In this document: positions 36,367 to 46,662 of the stretch, piece by piece
How the letters are laid out: every line of letters begins with the position of its first letter
Position numbering within the stretch: the stretch's first letter is position 1
DNA from: Caldicellulosiruptor saccharolyticus DSM 8903
GTDB taxonomy: Bacteria > Bacillota > Thermoanaerobacteria > Caldicellulosiruptorales > Caldicellulosiruptoraceae
Assembly: GCF_000016545.1 (NCBI RefSeq)
Contig: NC_009437.1
Location: 1,033,501 to 1,097,500 of the forward strand
Direction: 5' to 3'
Length of the DNA stretch: 64,000 nucleotides
Made by a program: the position numbers and the translations under genes
The notes under the pieces: generated by a model
The model's database searches: none
What the model saw: the letters and a program-made list of their open reading frames with translations, nothing else
Told to the model about the DNA's origin: nothing

Positions 36367-36531
36367 AGTAGGCTGTCCTCCCATCCTGGTAGTTTTTCTA
36401 TTTTTCTTTTGAATATTAGATTACACTTTTTAATTATATCAAACAGGAGGGAGGCAGCCTCAACTCTTTTTATGAAATTTTCTTCTTCGTACATTCTTTC
36501 GCTGTGGTAAATATCTCTACACCTATTCGAG
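35274..36531 (-). mobile_element. IS481-like insertion sequence, copy 2
   Basis: The same 1258-bp element as copy 1, in reverse orientation, between cheB and rpoB. It begins GGTACGTGG and ends CTATTCGAG on the plus strand. The transposase points away from rpoB. Its 36531 edge, plus one target repeat, lies 4 bp upstream of the rpoB -35 hexamer. Confidence 0.93.
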
Positions 36532-36545
36532 AAAAAATTTTTTAA
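36532..36545 (+). repeat. Target site duplication, IS copy 2, right
   Basis: AAAAAATTTTTTAA, matching 35260-35273. It occupies about -53 to -40 of the rpoB promoter, where an UP element would lie. Confidence 0.9.
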
Positions 36546-36549
36546 TTAA

Positions 36550-36578
36550 TTGACACATAAAAGTGCTTATGTTATAAT
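36550..36578 (+). promoter_or_regulatory. Sigma-A promoter of rpoB-rpoC
   Basis: TTGACA (36550-36555), 17-bp spacer, TATAAT (36573-36578): a perfect consensus. The predicted start is near 36585, leaving a leader of about 140 bases before rpoB in which I see no recognised element. Confidence 0.88.
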
Positions 36579-36724
36579 AACAAAATGCGTTAATACGGGC
36601 GTGAATTCCTTTCAGATCCAGGCTGCTCTAAATAAGCTTGATGTCTATAAATGTTTTCATGAATAAATTGTAATTTTGAGGAAATAATAATAAAGATAAG
36701 GAAATTTTTTAAGAGGTGATTTAG

Positions 36725-39700
36725 TTGGCACTACCTCGTCCTGTGCAGTATGGAAAGGTACAAAGAATGAGCTATGGGAAGGTAAAAGAGGTTCTGGATT
36801 TGCCATATCTATTGGAAATCCAGAAAAAGTCATTTCAGTGGTTTTTAGACGAAGGACTTAGAGAGGTTTTGCGAGAGATTTCTCCTATCAAAGACTACAC
36901 AGAGAATTTGCTTTTAGAGTTTGTTGACTATTACTTTGACGGGCCACCAAAATATTCAGAACAAGAGTGTAAGGAAAGAGATGCAACATATGCAAGGCCC
37001 CTAAAGGTTAAGGTAAGGCTCATTAACAAAGAAACAGGTGAGATAAAAGAGCAGGACATTTATATGGGCGAATTTCCAATAATGACTGAAACCGGAACCT
37101 TTATAATCAATGGTGCTGAAAGAGTAATTGTAAGCCAGCTCATACGCTCACCTGGGTGCTATTTTGCATCTTCAATTGACAAACAGGGTCGGAAGATTTT
37201 TTCTGGTACTATAATTCCAAACAGGGGCGCATGGCTTGAGTTTGAGACAGATACAAGCGAACTTCTATCTGTAAGACTTGATAGAACAAGGAAAGTTTCT
37301 TTAACCACCTTGCTCAAGGCATTTGGTCTTTACAATCAGCAACTAATATTTAACAAATTAGGAGAAGACGAGAGATTAAAAGCATCCTTAGAAAAAGAGG
37401 CAAATAAGGGTGAGATAGGGAATCCTGTTGAAAATGCACTTTTGGAGATTTACAGAAGACTGAGGCCTGGAGAGCCGCCAAATGTTGAAAATGCAAAAAA
37501 TCTTCTTGAAAGGATGTATTTTGACCCAAGAGGTTATGATTTGGCAAAAGTTGGAAGATACAAATTGAATAAAAAATTATCATTGTGGAAAAGAATTTTC
37601 AACAAAAGAGCTGCTGAGGATATTGTTGATAAGAGAACAGGCGAGATATTAGTAAAGGAAGGAGAAATTATTTCAAGAGAGGCAGCACTTAATATTCAGG
37701 ATGCAGGAATTAATGAGGTATTGGTATATGTAGAGGATGACAAGGTGTTCAAGGTAGTTGGGAATAACACTGTGAAGCTTGACAGGTATGTGGATTTTGA
37801 TGTATCCGATTTGAATATCAAAGAACTTGTGTATTTGCCTGTTTTAAATGAGATTTTGTCCACAACAAACGATGTAAATGAAATAAAACAGCTGATAAAA
37901 GAGAGAGAAAGAGAGCTTGTTCCATATTGTCTTACAAGAGATGATGTATTTGCTGCGACAAGTTATTTCTTGGGCTTGAAATATGGCATTGGTCATATAG
38001 ATGACATAGACCATCTTGGAAACAGAAGGGTCAGGGCTGTTGGTGAGCTTTTACAAAACCAGTTTAGAATTGGTCTTGCGCGAATGGAAAGAGTCATTCG
38101 CGAGAGAATGACAATACAGGATATTGATTCTGTCACACCACAGACATTGATAAATATTAGACCTGTAACAGCTGCAATTAAAGAATTCTTTGGTTCAAGC
38201 CCACTTTCTCAGTTTATGGACCAGGTAAACCCACTTGCAGCGCTGACCAACAAGAGAAGACTTTCTGCATTAGGGCCTGGTGGACTTTCAAGAGACAGGG
38301 CAGGATTTGAAGTAAGAGATGTTCACCACTCTCACTATGGAAGGATGTGCCCTATAGAGACGCCAGAAGGGCCAAACATTGGTCTTATTACATCACTTGC
38401 AACATATGCAAGAGTTAACGAATATGGATTTTTAGAAACCCCTTATAGGAAAGTTGACAAAAAAGAAGCGAGAGTAACTGATGAGGTAGTGTATCTTACA
38501 GCAGACGAGGAGGACACATACAAGATAGCTCAGGCAACAGAACCTGTAGACGAAGAAGGGAGGTTTATAAACCAAAGAATTACTGTGAGATTTGGTGAAG
38601 ATATCATTGAGGTTGACAAGCATGAGGTAGACCTTGTTGATATATCGCCAAAACAGATTGTTTCAGTTTCTACATCATTAATCCCATTTTTAGAGAATGA
38701 CGACGCAAACCGTGCACTTATGGGTTCTAACATGCAACGTCAGGCGGTACCACTTTTGACTACAGAATCGCCGATTATTGGAACAGGTGTTGAGTACAGA
38801 GCTGCGGTAGACTCTGGTGTTTGTGTACTTGCCAAAAAAGATGGTATTGTTGAAAAAGTATCTGCTGATGAAATTGTCATCCAGAATCATGATGGTACAA
38901 AGGACGTATATCACCTTTTGAAATTTAAGAGGACAAACCAAGGCACATGTTTCAACCAGCGACCAATTGTAAGAAAAGGTCAAGAAGTAAAAACAGGAGA
39001 GGTTATAGCAGACGGTCCATCAACCGACCATGGCGAGCTTGCACTTGGTAAAAATGTCCTTGTTGCGTTCATGCCATGGGAAGGTTATAACTATGAAGAT
39101 GCTATATTGATTTCTGAAAGACTTGTAAAAGAGGATGTATACACATCCATTCATATAGAGGAATACGAGTGTGAAGCAAGAGACACAAAGCTGGGACCAG
39201 AAGAGATTACAAGGGATATACCAAATATTGGTGAGGATGCAATAAAAGACTTAGATGAAAGAGGAATTATCAGAATTGGTGCAGAAGTGAAAAGTGGAGA
39301 CATTCTTGTAGGTAAGGTCACACCAAAAGGTGAGACAGAACTCACTGCTGAGGAAAGACTTCTTCGTGCTATCTTTGGTGAAAAGGCAAGAGAGACAAGA
39401 GATACATCTTTGAGAGTACCTCACGGTGAGGGTGGAATAGTTGTTGATGTAAAAGTATTCTCACGTGACAAAGGCGATGAGCTGCCGCCTGGTGTAAACC
39501 AGCTTGTAAGAGTATATGTTGCACAGAAGAGAAAGATTTCAGTTGGCGACAAGATGGCAGGAAGACACGGAAACAAAGGGGTTATTTCAAGGATTTTACC
39601 TGTTGAAGATATGCCATTTTTACCAGATGGTACTCCGGTTGATATAGTGTTAAACCCATTAGGTGTGCCGTCACGTATGAACATTGGTCAGATTTTGGAG

Positions 39701-40414
39701 ACACACTTGGGATATGCAGCAAAGGCGCTTGGCTGGAAAGTTGCAACACCTGTATTTGACGGTGCAAAAGAGGAAGACATTGAAGAAGCATTGAATCTTG
39801 CAGGACTTTCACCAAATGGAAAGACTATCCTATATGATGGCAGAACAGGCGAACCATTTGATAATGAAGTCACTGTAGGATACATGTATATGTTAAAGCT
39901 TGTTCATCTTGTTGATGATAAGATTCACGCACGCTCAACCGGACCATATTCGCTTGTTACACAACAGCCGCTTGGTGGTAAAGCTCAGTTTGGTGGCCAG
40001 AGATTTGGTGAGATGGAGGTTTGGGCACTTGAGGCATATGGTGCTGCGTATACGCTGCAAGAGCTTTTGACTGTTAAATCTGACGATGTGACAGGTAGAG
40101 TAAAGACTTATGAGGCAATTGTAAAAGGTGAGAATATTCCAGAACCGGGTATTCCTGAATCATTCAAGGTTTTGGTGAAAGAGCTTCAGAGCTTGTGCCT
40201 TGATGTAAAACTCCTGTCAGAAGATAATAAAGAGATTGAACTTAAAGAGTCTATAGATGAAGACGAACAGCCACAAGGTCTTGGTGCATTTGAGCGAGGA
40301 CTTGAGGAAGTTGAGAATGGCGAAGAAGATGATGATAAAGAGAAATTCTATGAAGATTTAATGGATGCAAGCCAAGAACAAGATGAGAGTGCAGATGACG
40401 ATATCGATGAGTAA
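36725..40414 (+). CDS. rpoB: RNA polymerase beta subunit
   Basis: 1229 residues. Beta-subunit landmarks are [20 protein letters not shown] at the N-terminus, [20 protein letters not shown], the rifampicin-site region [20 protein letters not shown] with [40 protein letters not shown], and [20 protein letters not shown]. The rifampicin-pocket residues look wild type (Asp, His/Asn and Ser positions intact; the usual H is N here). The C-terminus is a long acidic tail. TTG 36725 follows AAGAGGTGATT. It is transcribed from its own promoter; rplJ-rplL do not precede it. Confidence 0.96.
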   Translation: MALPRPVQYGKVQRMSYGKVKEVLDLPYLLEIQKKSFQWFLDEGLREVLREISPIKDYTENLLLEFVDYYFDGPPKYSEQECKERDATYARPLKVKVRLINKETGEIKEQDIYMGEFPIMTETGTFIINGAERVIVSQLIRSPGCYFASSIDKQGRKIFSGTIIPNRGAWLEFETDTSELLSVRLDRTRKVSLTTLLKAFGLYNQQLIFNKLGEDERLKASLEKEANKGEIGNPVENALLEIYRRLRPGEPPNVENAKNLLERMYFDPRGYDLAKVGRYKLNKKLSLWKRIFNKRAAEDIVDKRTGEILVKEGEIISREAALNIQDAGINEVLVYVEDDKVFKVVGNNTVKLDRYVDFDVSDLNIKELVYLPVLNEILSTTNDVNEIKQLIKERERELVPYCLTRDDVFAATSYFLGLKYGIGHIDDIDHLGNRRVRAVGELLQNQFRIGLARMERVIRERMTIQDIDSVTPQTLINIRPVTAAIKEFFGSSPLSQFMDQVNPLAALTNKRRLSALGPGGLSRDRAGFEVRDVHHSHYGRMCPIETPEGPNIGLITSLATYARVNEYGFLETPYRKVDKKEARVTDEVVYLTADEEDTYKIAQATEPVDEEGRFINQRITVRFGEDIIEVDKHEVDLVDISPKQIVSVSTSLIPFLENDDANRALMGSNMQRQAVPLLTTESPIIGTGVEYRAAVDSGVCVLAKKDGIVEKVSADEIVIQNHDGTKDVYHLLKFKRTNQGTCFNQRPIVRKGQEVKTGEVIADGPSTDHGELALGKNVLVAFMPWEGYNYEDAILISERLVKEDVYTSIHIEEYECEARDTKLGPEEITRDIPNIGEDAIKDLDERGIIRIGAEVKSGDILVGKVTPKGETELTAEERLLRAIFGEKARETRDTSLRVPHGEGGIVVDVKVFSRDKGDELPPGVNQLVRVYVAQKRKISVGDKMAGRHGNKGVISRILPVEDMPFLPDGTPVDIVLNPLGVPSRMNIGQILETHLGYAAKALGWKVATPVFDGAKEEDIEEALNLAGLSPNGKTILYDGRTGEPFDNEVTVGYMYMLKLVHLVDDKIHARSTGPYSLVTQQPLGGKAQFGGQRFGEMEVWALEAYGAAYTLQELLTVKSDDVTGRVKTYEAIVKGENIPEPGIPESFKVLVKELQSLCLDVKLLSEDNKEIELKESIDEDEQPQGLGAFERGLEEVENGEEDDDKEKFYEDLMDASQEQDESADDDIDE

Positions 40415-40441
40415 AACCTCAAAAAGGTGGGTGTAAGGCAG

Positions 40442-43400
40442 ATGGATTTGTTCAATTTTGATGCCATAAAGATTAGCCTTGCTTCTCCAGAAAAGATTAG
40501 AGAGTGGTCACGCGGAGAGGTCAAAAAACCTGAAACTATAAACTATAGAACATTAAAGCCAGAAAAGGATGGACTTTTTTGTGAAAAAATCTTTGGTCCG
40601 ACAAAAGACTGGGAGTGTCATTGTGGAAAATACAAAAAGGTAAAATACAAAGGTGTTGTTTGTGACAAATGCGGTGTTGAGGTGACAAAATCAAAGGTAA
40701 GACGTGAGAGAATGGGGCACATTGAGCTTGCTGCCCCTGTTTCTCACATCTGGTATTTCAAAGGTGTTCCAAGCCGCATGGGTCTTATACTTGATATGAC
40801 CCCAAGAAACTTGGAAAAGGTTTTATACTTTGCGGCATATGTTGTCATTGACCCCGGCGATGTGCCAAACTTAGAGAAAAAACAAATACTATCTGAAAAG
40901 GAATACAGGGAGCTAAAAGAAAAGTATGGCGACAGATTCAGGGCTGGAATGGGAGCAGAGGCTATAAAAGAGCTTTTGAAAGAGATAGATTTAGACAAGC
41001 TTTCTCAAGAGCTACGACAAGAGCTTGAGACAGCAACAGGTCAAAAGAAGCTAAAAATAATAAAAAGGCTTGAAGTTGTCGAGGCATTCAGAAAATCAGG
41101 AAACAGACCTGAGTGGATGATATTAGATGTAATACCTGTTATCCCACCTGAACTTCGTCCAATGGTCCAGCTCGATGGAGGGAGATTTGCAACATCTGAT
41201 TTGAATGATCTGTACAGAAGAGTTATAAATAGGAACAACCGTTTGAAAAAGTTAATGGAGTTAGGCGCACCTGACATAATTATCAGAAACGAAAAGAGAA
41301 TGTTACAAGAAGCAGTTGATGCACTTATTGACAATGGTAGGCGTGGAAGACCTGTAACAGGTCCTGGAAACAGGCCTTTGAAGTCACTCTCTGATATGCT
41401 AAAAGGCAAACAGGGAAGGTTCAGACAGAATCTTTTAGGAAAACGTGTTGACTATTCAGGTCGTTCTGTTATAGTTGTTGGACCTGAGCTAAAGATTTAT
41501 CAGTGTGGTCTTCCAAAAGAAATGGCACTTGAGCTTTTCAAGCCATTCGTAATGAAAAAACTTGTTGAAAAGGGAATATGTAACAATATAAAAAATGCTA
41601 AAAAAGCAGTCGAAAGACAAAGAAGTGAGGTATGGGACATATTAGAAGAGGTCATAAAAGACCATCCAGTTTTGTTAAACAGAGCTCCAACCTTGCACAG
41701 ACTTGGAATTCAGGCATTTGAACCAGTTCTTGTTGAAGGAAGAGCTATAAGGCTTCATCCTCTTGTATGTACAGCATACAATGCAGACTTTGACGGTGAC
41801 CAGATGGCAGTACATGTTCCACTTTCTGCAGAGGCACAAGCTGAGGCAAGGTTTTTGATGCTCTCTGCGAATAATTTACTTAAACCTGCTGATGGAAAGC
41901 CTATTGTAGTTCCAACGCAGGATATGGTTTTGGGAATCTATTATCTAACGCTTGAGAAAAAAGGAGATAAAGGTGAAGGAAAGATATTCTCCTCAGAGGA
42001 TGAGGCACTGCTTGCATATGAGCACAAAGTAGTTGGACTTCATGCAAGAATTAAGGTGAGAAGGACAATTGAAAAAGATGGAGAAGTGGTTTCAGGTATT
42101 GTTGAGACAACACCGGGTAAGATTATACTAAATCAGGTAATACCACAGGATTTAGGTTTTGTTGATAGGAGCAAAAAAGAGAACTTGCTAAAGTATGAGA
42201 TAGACACTCTTGTTGACAAGAAGATGCTGGGTAAAATTATTGATAGATGTATCAAGGTGTATGGGACGACAAGGACAGCAGAGATATTAGATGAGATAAA
42301 AGAACTTGGATTTAGATTTTCCACAAGAGGAGCAATTACAATCTCAGTTTCAGATATGGTAATTCCAGAGGTAAAACAAAAACTCATAGCAGAGGCAGAA
42401 CAAAAGGTTGAGAATATTGAAAAGCTATACAGACATGGTTTGATTTCAGATGAAGAAAGATATGAACAGGTAATTTCTATTTGGAACGAGACAAAAGACA
42501 AGCTCACAGAAGAACTTATCCAAAATCTCGATGAGTTTAACCCAATATTCATGATGGCAAGCTCAGGTGCACGAGGTTCCAAGAACCAGATAAGCCAGCT
42601 TGCAGGTATGCGTGGACTTATGGCAAACCCGTCTGGAAAAACAATAGAGATGCCTATAAAGTCAAACTTTAGAGAAGGCTTAAATGTAATAGAGTTCTTT
42701 ATCTCTACGCACGGTGCGAGAAAAGGCTTAGCAGACACAGCACTGAGAACTGCAGACTCGGGTTACTTGACAAGAAGGCTTGTTGATGTTGCTCAGGATA
42801 TAATTGTTCGGGAAGAGGATTGTGGAACAGAAAAGGGTATCGAGGTTAGTGAGATAAGAGATGGAACAGAAGTAATAGAAACACTTGAAGAAAGGATCAT
42901 AGGAAGGTATGCTGCAAAGGATATTATAAATGAAAAAACAGGTGAGGTAATAGTCAAGAGAAATGAACTTATCACAGAAGAAATTGCAAAAAAAATAGTA
43001 GATGCTGGCGAAAAGAGTGTTTATGTAAGGTCAGTGCTTGAGTGCAAGACACGGTATGGAGTTTGTACAAAATGTTATGGACTTGACCTTGGTACAGGTC
43101 AGCCAGTAAACGTAGGTGAAGCAGTTGGAATAATTGCTGCACAGGCAATAGGTGAGCCTGGAACACAGCTTACAATGAGAACATTCCACACAGGTGGTAT
43201 TGCAGGACAGGACATCACACAAGGTTTGCCAAGGGTTGAAGAACTATTTGAGGCAAGAAAACCTAAGGGCGTTGCAATAATTTCTGAGATAGAAGGGTAT
43301 GTCTCTATCAAGGAGGACAAGAAGAGGACAATCACTGTTCGAAATGACAATGGTGAGGAGAGGACGTACGAAGTACCTTACGGAGCGCGATTAAAAGTAA

Positions 43401-43933
43401 ATGATGGAGACTATGTCAAAGCAGGGGATGAGCTAACAGAAGGTTCGATCAATCCACATGATCTTTTGAGGATAAAAGGTCCAAGAGGTGTTCAAAGCTA
43501 CCTTTTGGCTGAGGTTCAGAAGGTTTACAAAATGCAGGGTGTTGATATAAACGACAAGCATATAGAGATAATAATCAGGCAGATGATGAAGAAGGTCAAG
43601 ATAGAAGACCCAGGAGATACAGAACTTTTGCCAGGCGACATTGTAGAGATATACAGGTTTGAAGAAGAAAACGACAGAGCGATAGCAGAAGGCAAACGTC
43701 CTGCGCTTGGAAGAAGGGTGCTTCTTGGTATAACAAAAGCAGCACTCTCTACAGAATCGTTCTTGTCGGCTGCGTCTTTCCAAGAGACTACAAGAGTTCT
43801 GACAGATGCAGCAATTAAAGGTAAGGTTGACCCACTGATTGGTCTTAAAGAGAATGTCATTATAGGTAAGCTTATTCCAGCTGGGACAGGTATGGCAAAG
43901 TATAGAAATATTATAGTGGAAGAGAAAGCATAA
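40442..43933 (+). CDS. rpoC: RNA polymerase beta' subunit
   Basis: About 1163 residues. The N-terminal zinc site is [20 protein letters not shown], the catalytic Mg2+ loop is [12 protein letters not shown], and the second zinc cluster is [13 protein letters not shown]. The bridge helix region ([20 protein letters not shown]) and trigger-loop segment ([11 protein letters not shown]) are conserved. I take ATG 40442 ([11 protein letters not shown]) as the start; GTG 40427 would add five residues. It lies 27 bases after rpoB. A hairpin follows at 43946-43986. Confidence 0.95.
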   Translation: MDLFNFDAIKISLASPEKIREWSRGEVKKPETINYRTLKPEKDGLFCEKIFGPTKDWECHCGKYKKVKYKGVVCDKCGVEVTKSKVRRERMGHIELAAPVSHIWYFKGVPSRMGLILDMTPRNLEKVLYFAAYVVIDPGDVPNLEKKQILSEKEYRELKEKYGDRFRAGMGAEAIKELLKEIDLDKLSQELRQELETATGQKKLKIIKRLEVVEAFRKSGNRPEWMILDVIPVIPPELRPMVQLDGGRFATSDLNDLYRRVINRNNRLKKLMELGAPDIIIRNEKRMLQEAVDALIDNGRRGRPVTGPGNRPLKSLSDMLKGKQGRFRQNLLGKRVDYSGRSVIVVGPELKIYQCGLPKEMALELFKPFVMKKLVEKGICNNIKNAKKAVERQRSEVWDILEEVIKDHPVLLNRAPTLHRLGIQAFEPVLVEGRAIRLHPLVCTAYNADFDGDQMAVHVPLSAEAQAEARFLMLSANNLLKPADGKPIVVPTQDMVLGIYYLTLEKKGDKGEGKIFSSEDEALLAYEHKVVGLHARIKVRRTIEKDGEVVSGIVETTPGKIILNQVIPQDLGFVDRSKKENLLKYEIDTLVDKKMLGKIIDRCIKVYGTTRTAEILDEIKELGFRFSTRGAITISVSDMVIPEVKQKLIAEAEQKVENIEKLYRHGLISDEERYEQVISIWNETKDKLTEELIQNLDEFNPIFMMASSGARGSKNQISQLAGMRGLMANPSGKTIEMPIKSNFREGLNVIEFFISTHGARKGLADTALRTADSGYLTRRLVDVAQDIIVREEDCGTEKGIEVSEIRDGTEVIETLEERIIGRYAAKDIINEKTGEVIVKRNELITEEIAKKIVDAGEKSVYVRSVLECKTRYGVCTKCYGLDLGTGQPVNVGEAVGIIAAQAIGEPGTQLTMRTFHTGGIAGQDITQGLPRVEELFEARKPKGVAIISEIEGYVSIKEDKKRTITVRNDNGEERTYEVPYGARLKVNDGDYVKAGDELTEGSINPHDLLRIKGPRGVQSYLLAEVQKVYKMQGVDINDKHIEIIIRQMMKKVKIEDPGDTELLPGDIVEIYRFEEENDRAIAEGKRPALGRRVLLGITKAALSTESFLSAASFQETTRVLTDAAIKGKVDPLIGLKENVIIGKLIPAGTGMAKYRNIIVEEKA

Positions 43934-43945
43934 AGAGATTTTTAA

Positions 43946-43986
43946 AAGGGGTATGTCTTAAAAAGAAAGCTTAAGGCATGCCCCTT
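43946..43986 (+). terminator. Hairpin after rpoC
   Basis: AAGGGGTATGTCTTAA (43946-43961) pairs with TTAAGGCATGCCCCTT (43971-43986): 16 pairs, two of them G-U. No T-tract follows on the plus strand, so it may be a processing or stabilising hairpin rather than a full terminator. The next operon has its own promoter. Confidence 0.55.
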
Positions 43987-45109
43987 GTGAAACTTCAAAA
44001 AAACCTTGTTTTAAACGGTACGTGGTGAAGACATATTTACCACCAAATTTATTACAGAACAGAGAATAGAAGGTGCCTACTTTTTTCATAATATCCTCAA
44101 GAAGTAATGTAGGAAATTGAAATATATGGGAGGAGACCAGAGATTTTGAAGCTATGAATTTTTCGAATGGTGTCCTCCCGTTCATTCCTTTACCATTATG
44201 AGGTCTGAAAAAGTTCCATGTATCTTGCCATTTCTGGGCTCTTTGAATAAATTCATCTTTTGTTTTACATCTTTCAGCATGAATCATTAAAAAATACTCA
44301 TCATCAGCTCTATGTGAATTTTCAATTATACCCATTAAATGCTTTGCTTTTGGTGGAATAGGATTTAGTTCTACACCCAAAAATGACAGCATCTCATTCC
44401 ACTGCTTTAACTTTCTTTCGCTTCCTCCACAAAATTCTGCTCCATTGTCTAATCGGATCTTTATTATATTTCTTACATTATGAGTTCTTAACCATAATGC
44501 AACTAAGGATATGAACATAAATCCAAAAGCGGATGAAAGTTCGTAAGAATAGGCTGTAAATCTTGTTCTTGTTGCAACATCTATTATGTTCCACTCATAG
44601 CAAGGCAAATTGTATCTTTTCATATGTTCATATACCTCCTTGGGAAGACTTTCTTTGTCTAAAAGATGTTTTGTATCAAGCTGAAATTCAGAAAATGGGA
44701 TAAGAGTTTCATAATCGTATAGACTTCTTTCACCTTTTTTTGTTCTTTTTGTTTTTCGAGCTACAGAGTTTCTTCTAAGAATTGACTTTATTGTGTTTTC
44801 ACTTATTTTGATACCATATTTTCTGAGAAGATAAAAAGACAAACGTCTATATCTAAAACCAGTTTTTTTAGACTCTTCGACAATAAAATTTTCGAGTTCA
44901 GAAGAAAGCTTTTTGGGAGAAGATTTAGGTTTTTTTGATTTATCTTCAAGAGGACCGTAGACAGCTCTTCTTACGGTATGTCTTGATACACCTAATATTT
45001 TAGCAGTTTTTGATACGTTTTTGTTATTTGATTCAAAGACTTTTCGAACTAATTCTCTAGCTTTTTGAGGGGATATTTTTCTTAGTTCGTGGTATGATAT
45101 AATATTCAT
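43958..45109 (-). CDS. IS481-like DDE transposase, copy 3
   Basis: Same protein as copies 1 and 2 through ...YVFTTY. The element ends at 44017 and the frame runs on for 19 residues through the target repeat and into the hairpin after rpoC, stopping at 43958. HTH and DDE residues are intact. The start is the equivalent ATG at 45109 with the same sequestered ribosome binding site. It is antisense to the rpoC operon. Confidence 0.88.
   Translation of the reverse strand: MNIISYHELRKISPQKARELVRKVFESNNKNVSKTAKILGVSRHTVRRAVYGPLEDKSKKPKSSPKKLSSELENFIVEESKKTGFRYRRLSFYLLRKYGIKISENTIKSILRRNSVARKTKRTKKGERSLYDYETLIPFSEFQLDTKHLLDKESLPKEVYEHMKRYNLPCYEWNIIDVATRTRFTAYSYELSSAFGFMFISLVALWLRTHNVRNIIKIRLDNGAEFCGGSERKLKQWNEMLSFLGVELNPIPPKAKHLMGIIENSHRADDEYFLMIHAERCKTKDEFIQRAQKWQDTWNFFRPHNGKGMNGRTPFEKFIASKSLVSSHIFQFPTLLLEDIMKKVGTFYSLFCNKFGGKYVFTTYRLKQGFFEVSQGACLKLSF
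44003..44016 (+). repeat. Target site duplication, IS copy 3, left
   Basis: ACCTTGTTTTAAAC, repeated exactly at 45275-45288. Confidence 0.92.
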
Positions 45110-45274
45110 AGTAGGCTGTCCTCCCATCCTGGTAGTTTTTCTATTTTTCTTTTGAATATTAGATTACACTTTTTAATTATATCAAACAGGAGGGAGGCAG
45201 CCTCAACTCTTTTTATGAAATTTTCTTCTTCGTACATTCTTTCGCTGTGGTAAATATCTCTACACCTATTCGAG
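44017..45274 (-). mobile_element. IS481-like insertion sequence, copy 3
   Basis: Third 1258-bp copy, same orientation as copy 2, between rpoC and the L7Ae-rpsL operon. I saw no sequence difference from the other copies on reading, but did not align them computationally. Its 45274 edge plus one target repeat lies 4 bp upstream of the next promoter's -35 hexamer, the same spacing as copy 2. Confidence 0.93.
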
Positions 45275-45288
45275 ACCTTGTTTTAAAC
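45275..45288 (+). repeat. Target site duplication, IS copy 3, right
   Basis: ACCTTGTTTTAAAC, matching 44003-44016; it sits at about -53 to -40 of the L7Ae-rpsL promoter. Confidence 0.92.
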
Positions 45289-45292
45289 TTTC

Positions 45293-45321
45293 TTGACATA
45301 AAATCATTTGAGTGTTATTAT
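45293..45321 (+). promoter_or_regulatory. Sigma-A promoter of the L7Ae-rpsL-rpsG-fusA-tuf operon
   Basis: TTGACA (45293-45298), 17-bp spacer, TATTAT (45316-45321). The predicted start is near 45328. It frees the str operon from dependence on rpoC read-through. Confidence 0.85.
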
Positions 45322-45370
45322 ATTTGAGTGTAATTTTACACCTTCCATATGAAAAGGGGAGGAAGTGAAT

Positions 45371-45622
45371 TTGTCATCAGACATAGAAGCTTTAAAAACT
45401 TCTCCTAAGACTGTAGGAGCGCGCCAAACTGCCCAAGCTATCCAGAAAGGGAAAGCCAAGGTAGTTTTTGTTGCAAAAGATAGCGACGAATGGGTAGTGA
45501 GGGATATTATAGATATGTGCAAACAAAAGGGTATAAAACTTGTCTTTGTTGATTCTAAAAAGGAACTTGGCAAGATTTGTGGTATAAGTGTGGCAGCATC
45601 ATCTGCCGCAATAATTGAATAA
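45371..45622 (+). CDS. L7Ae/L30e/S12e family ribosomal protein (YbxF-like)
   Basis: 83 residues. RQTAQAIQKGKAKVVFVAKD and GIKLVFVDSKKELGKICGIS are the kink-turn-binding fold of the L7Ae family; Firmicutes encode such a protein between rpoC and rpsL (YbxF in Bacillus), where it binds kink-turn RNA. TTG 45371 is chosen because AGGGGAGG ends eight bases before it; GTG 45365 is too close to that site. It is the first gene of the operon. Confidence 0.88.
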   Translation: MSSDIEALKTSPKTVGARQTAQAIQKGKAKVVFVAKDSDEWVVRDIIDMCKQKGIKLVFVDSKKELGKICGISVAASSAAIIE

Positions 45623-45647
45623 GATTTTTTAACAAGGAGGTGTACAG

Positions 45648-46085
45648 ATGCCGACAATAAACCAGCTTGTAAGATTCGGACGAGAGAAGAAGGTTGAAAA
45701 GTCAAAAGCACCAGCACTCCAAAAAGGTTTTAATTCACTAAAAAAGAAATACTACGACATAAGCTGCCCACAAAGAAGAGGAGTTTGCACAGTTGTTAAG
45801 ACTGTTACACCTAAAAAGCCAAACTCTGCTTTGAGAAAGGTAGCGAGAGTCAGACTTACAAATGGTGTTGAAGTGACAGCTTACATTCCTGGTATTGGCC
45901 ATAACTTGCAAGAGCACTCTGTTGTGTTGGTAAGAGGTGGAAGAGTCAAAGACTTACCAGGTGTCAGGTACCATATTGTAAGAGGTACACTGGACTGTGC
46001 TGGTGTTGCTAACAGAAGACAGGGCCGCTCTAAATACGGGGCAAAAAGGCCAAAACAACAGGCAGCAGGCGCTGCAAAGAAATAA
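45648..46085 (+). CDS. rpsL: 30S ribosomal protein S12
   Basis: 145 residues. Decoding-centre protein with [14 protein letters not shown], the [19 protein letters not shown] loop (streptomycin-contact Lys wild type), [19 protein letters not shown] and [15 protein letters not shown]. The C-terminus is Ala/Lys-rich and slightly extended. ATG 45648 has a full AAGGAGGTG ribosome binding site. Operon position before rpsG is universal. Confidence 0.97.
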   Translation: MPTINQLVRFGREKKVEKSKAPALQKGFNSLKKKYYDISCPQRRGVCTVVKTVTPKKPNSALRKVARVRLTNGVEVTAYIPGIGHNLQEHSVVLVRGGRVKDLPGVRYHIVRGTLDCAGVANRRQGRSKYGAKRPKQQAAGAAKK

Positions 46086-46141
46086 GGTGGCTTAAAGTGG
46101 CGTAAAATAATGTGAGGTGAAAGAAGTAATAGAGTTTTTAA

Positions 46142-46630
<489 letters not shown>

Positions 46631-46662
46631 TACTACTTTCTTAACAAGGAGGACAGAAGAAA

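Noticed and set aside
35274-36531. Outward promoter in the IS driving rpoB
   Set aside because: No -35/-10 pair faces rpoB at the IS edge, and rpoB already has a consensus promoter 18 bp beyond it.
36585-36724. Structured regulator in the rpoB leader
   Set aside because: AT-rich with no strong inverted repeat or T-tract; no known element recognised.
42133-42738. Long minus-strand open frame inside rpoC
   Set aside because: It is the complement of a well conserved coding region, lacks a ribosome binding site and resembles no family; many similar antisense frames occur in rpoB, fusA and tuf.
35274-45274. Composite transposon carrying rpoB-rpoC
   Set aside because: Each IS copy has its own different perfect target duplication, so they inserted separately; the outer repeats do not match.
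25198-45274. Three long identical repeats as CRISPR-like or phage structure
   Set aside because: They are 1258-bp IS copies with a transposase; no short regularly spaced repeats or phage genes exist in the window.
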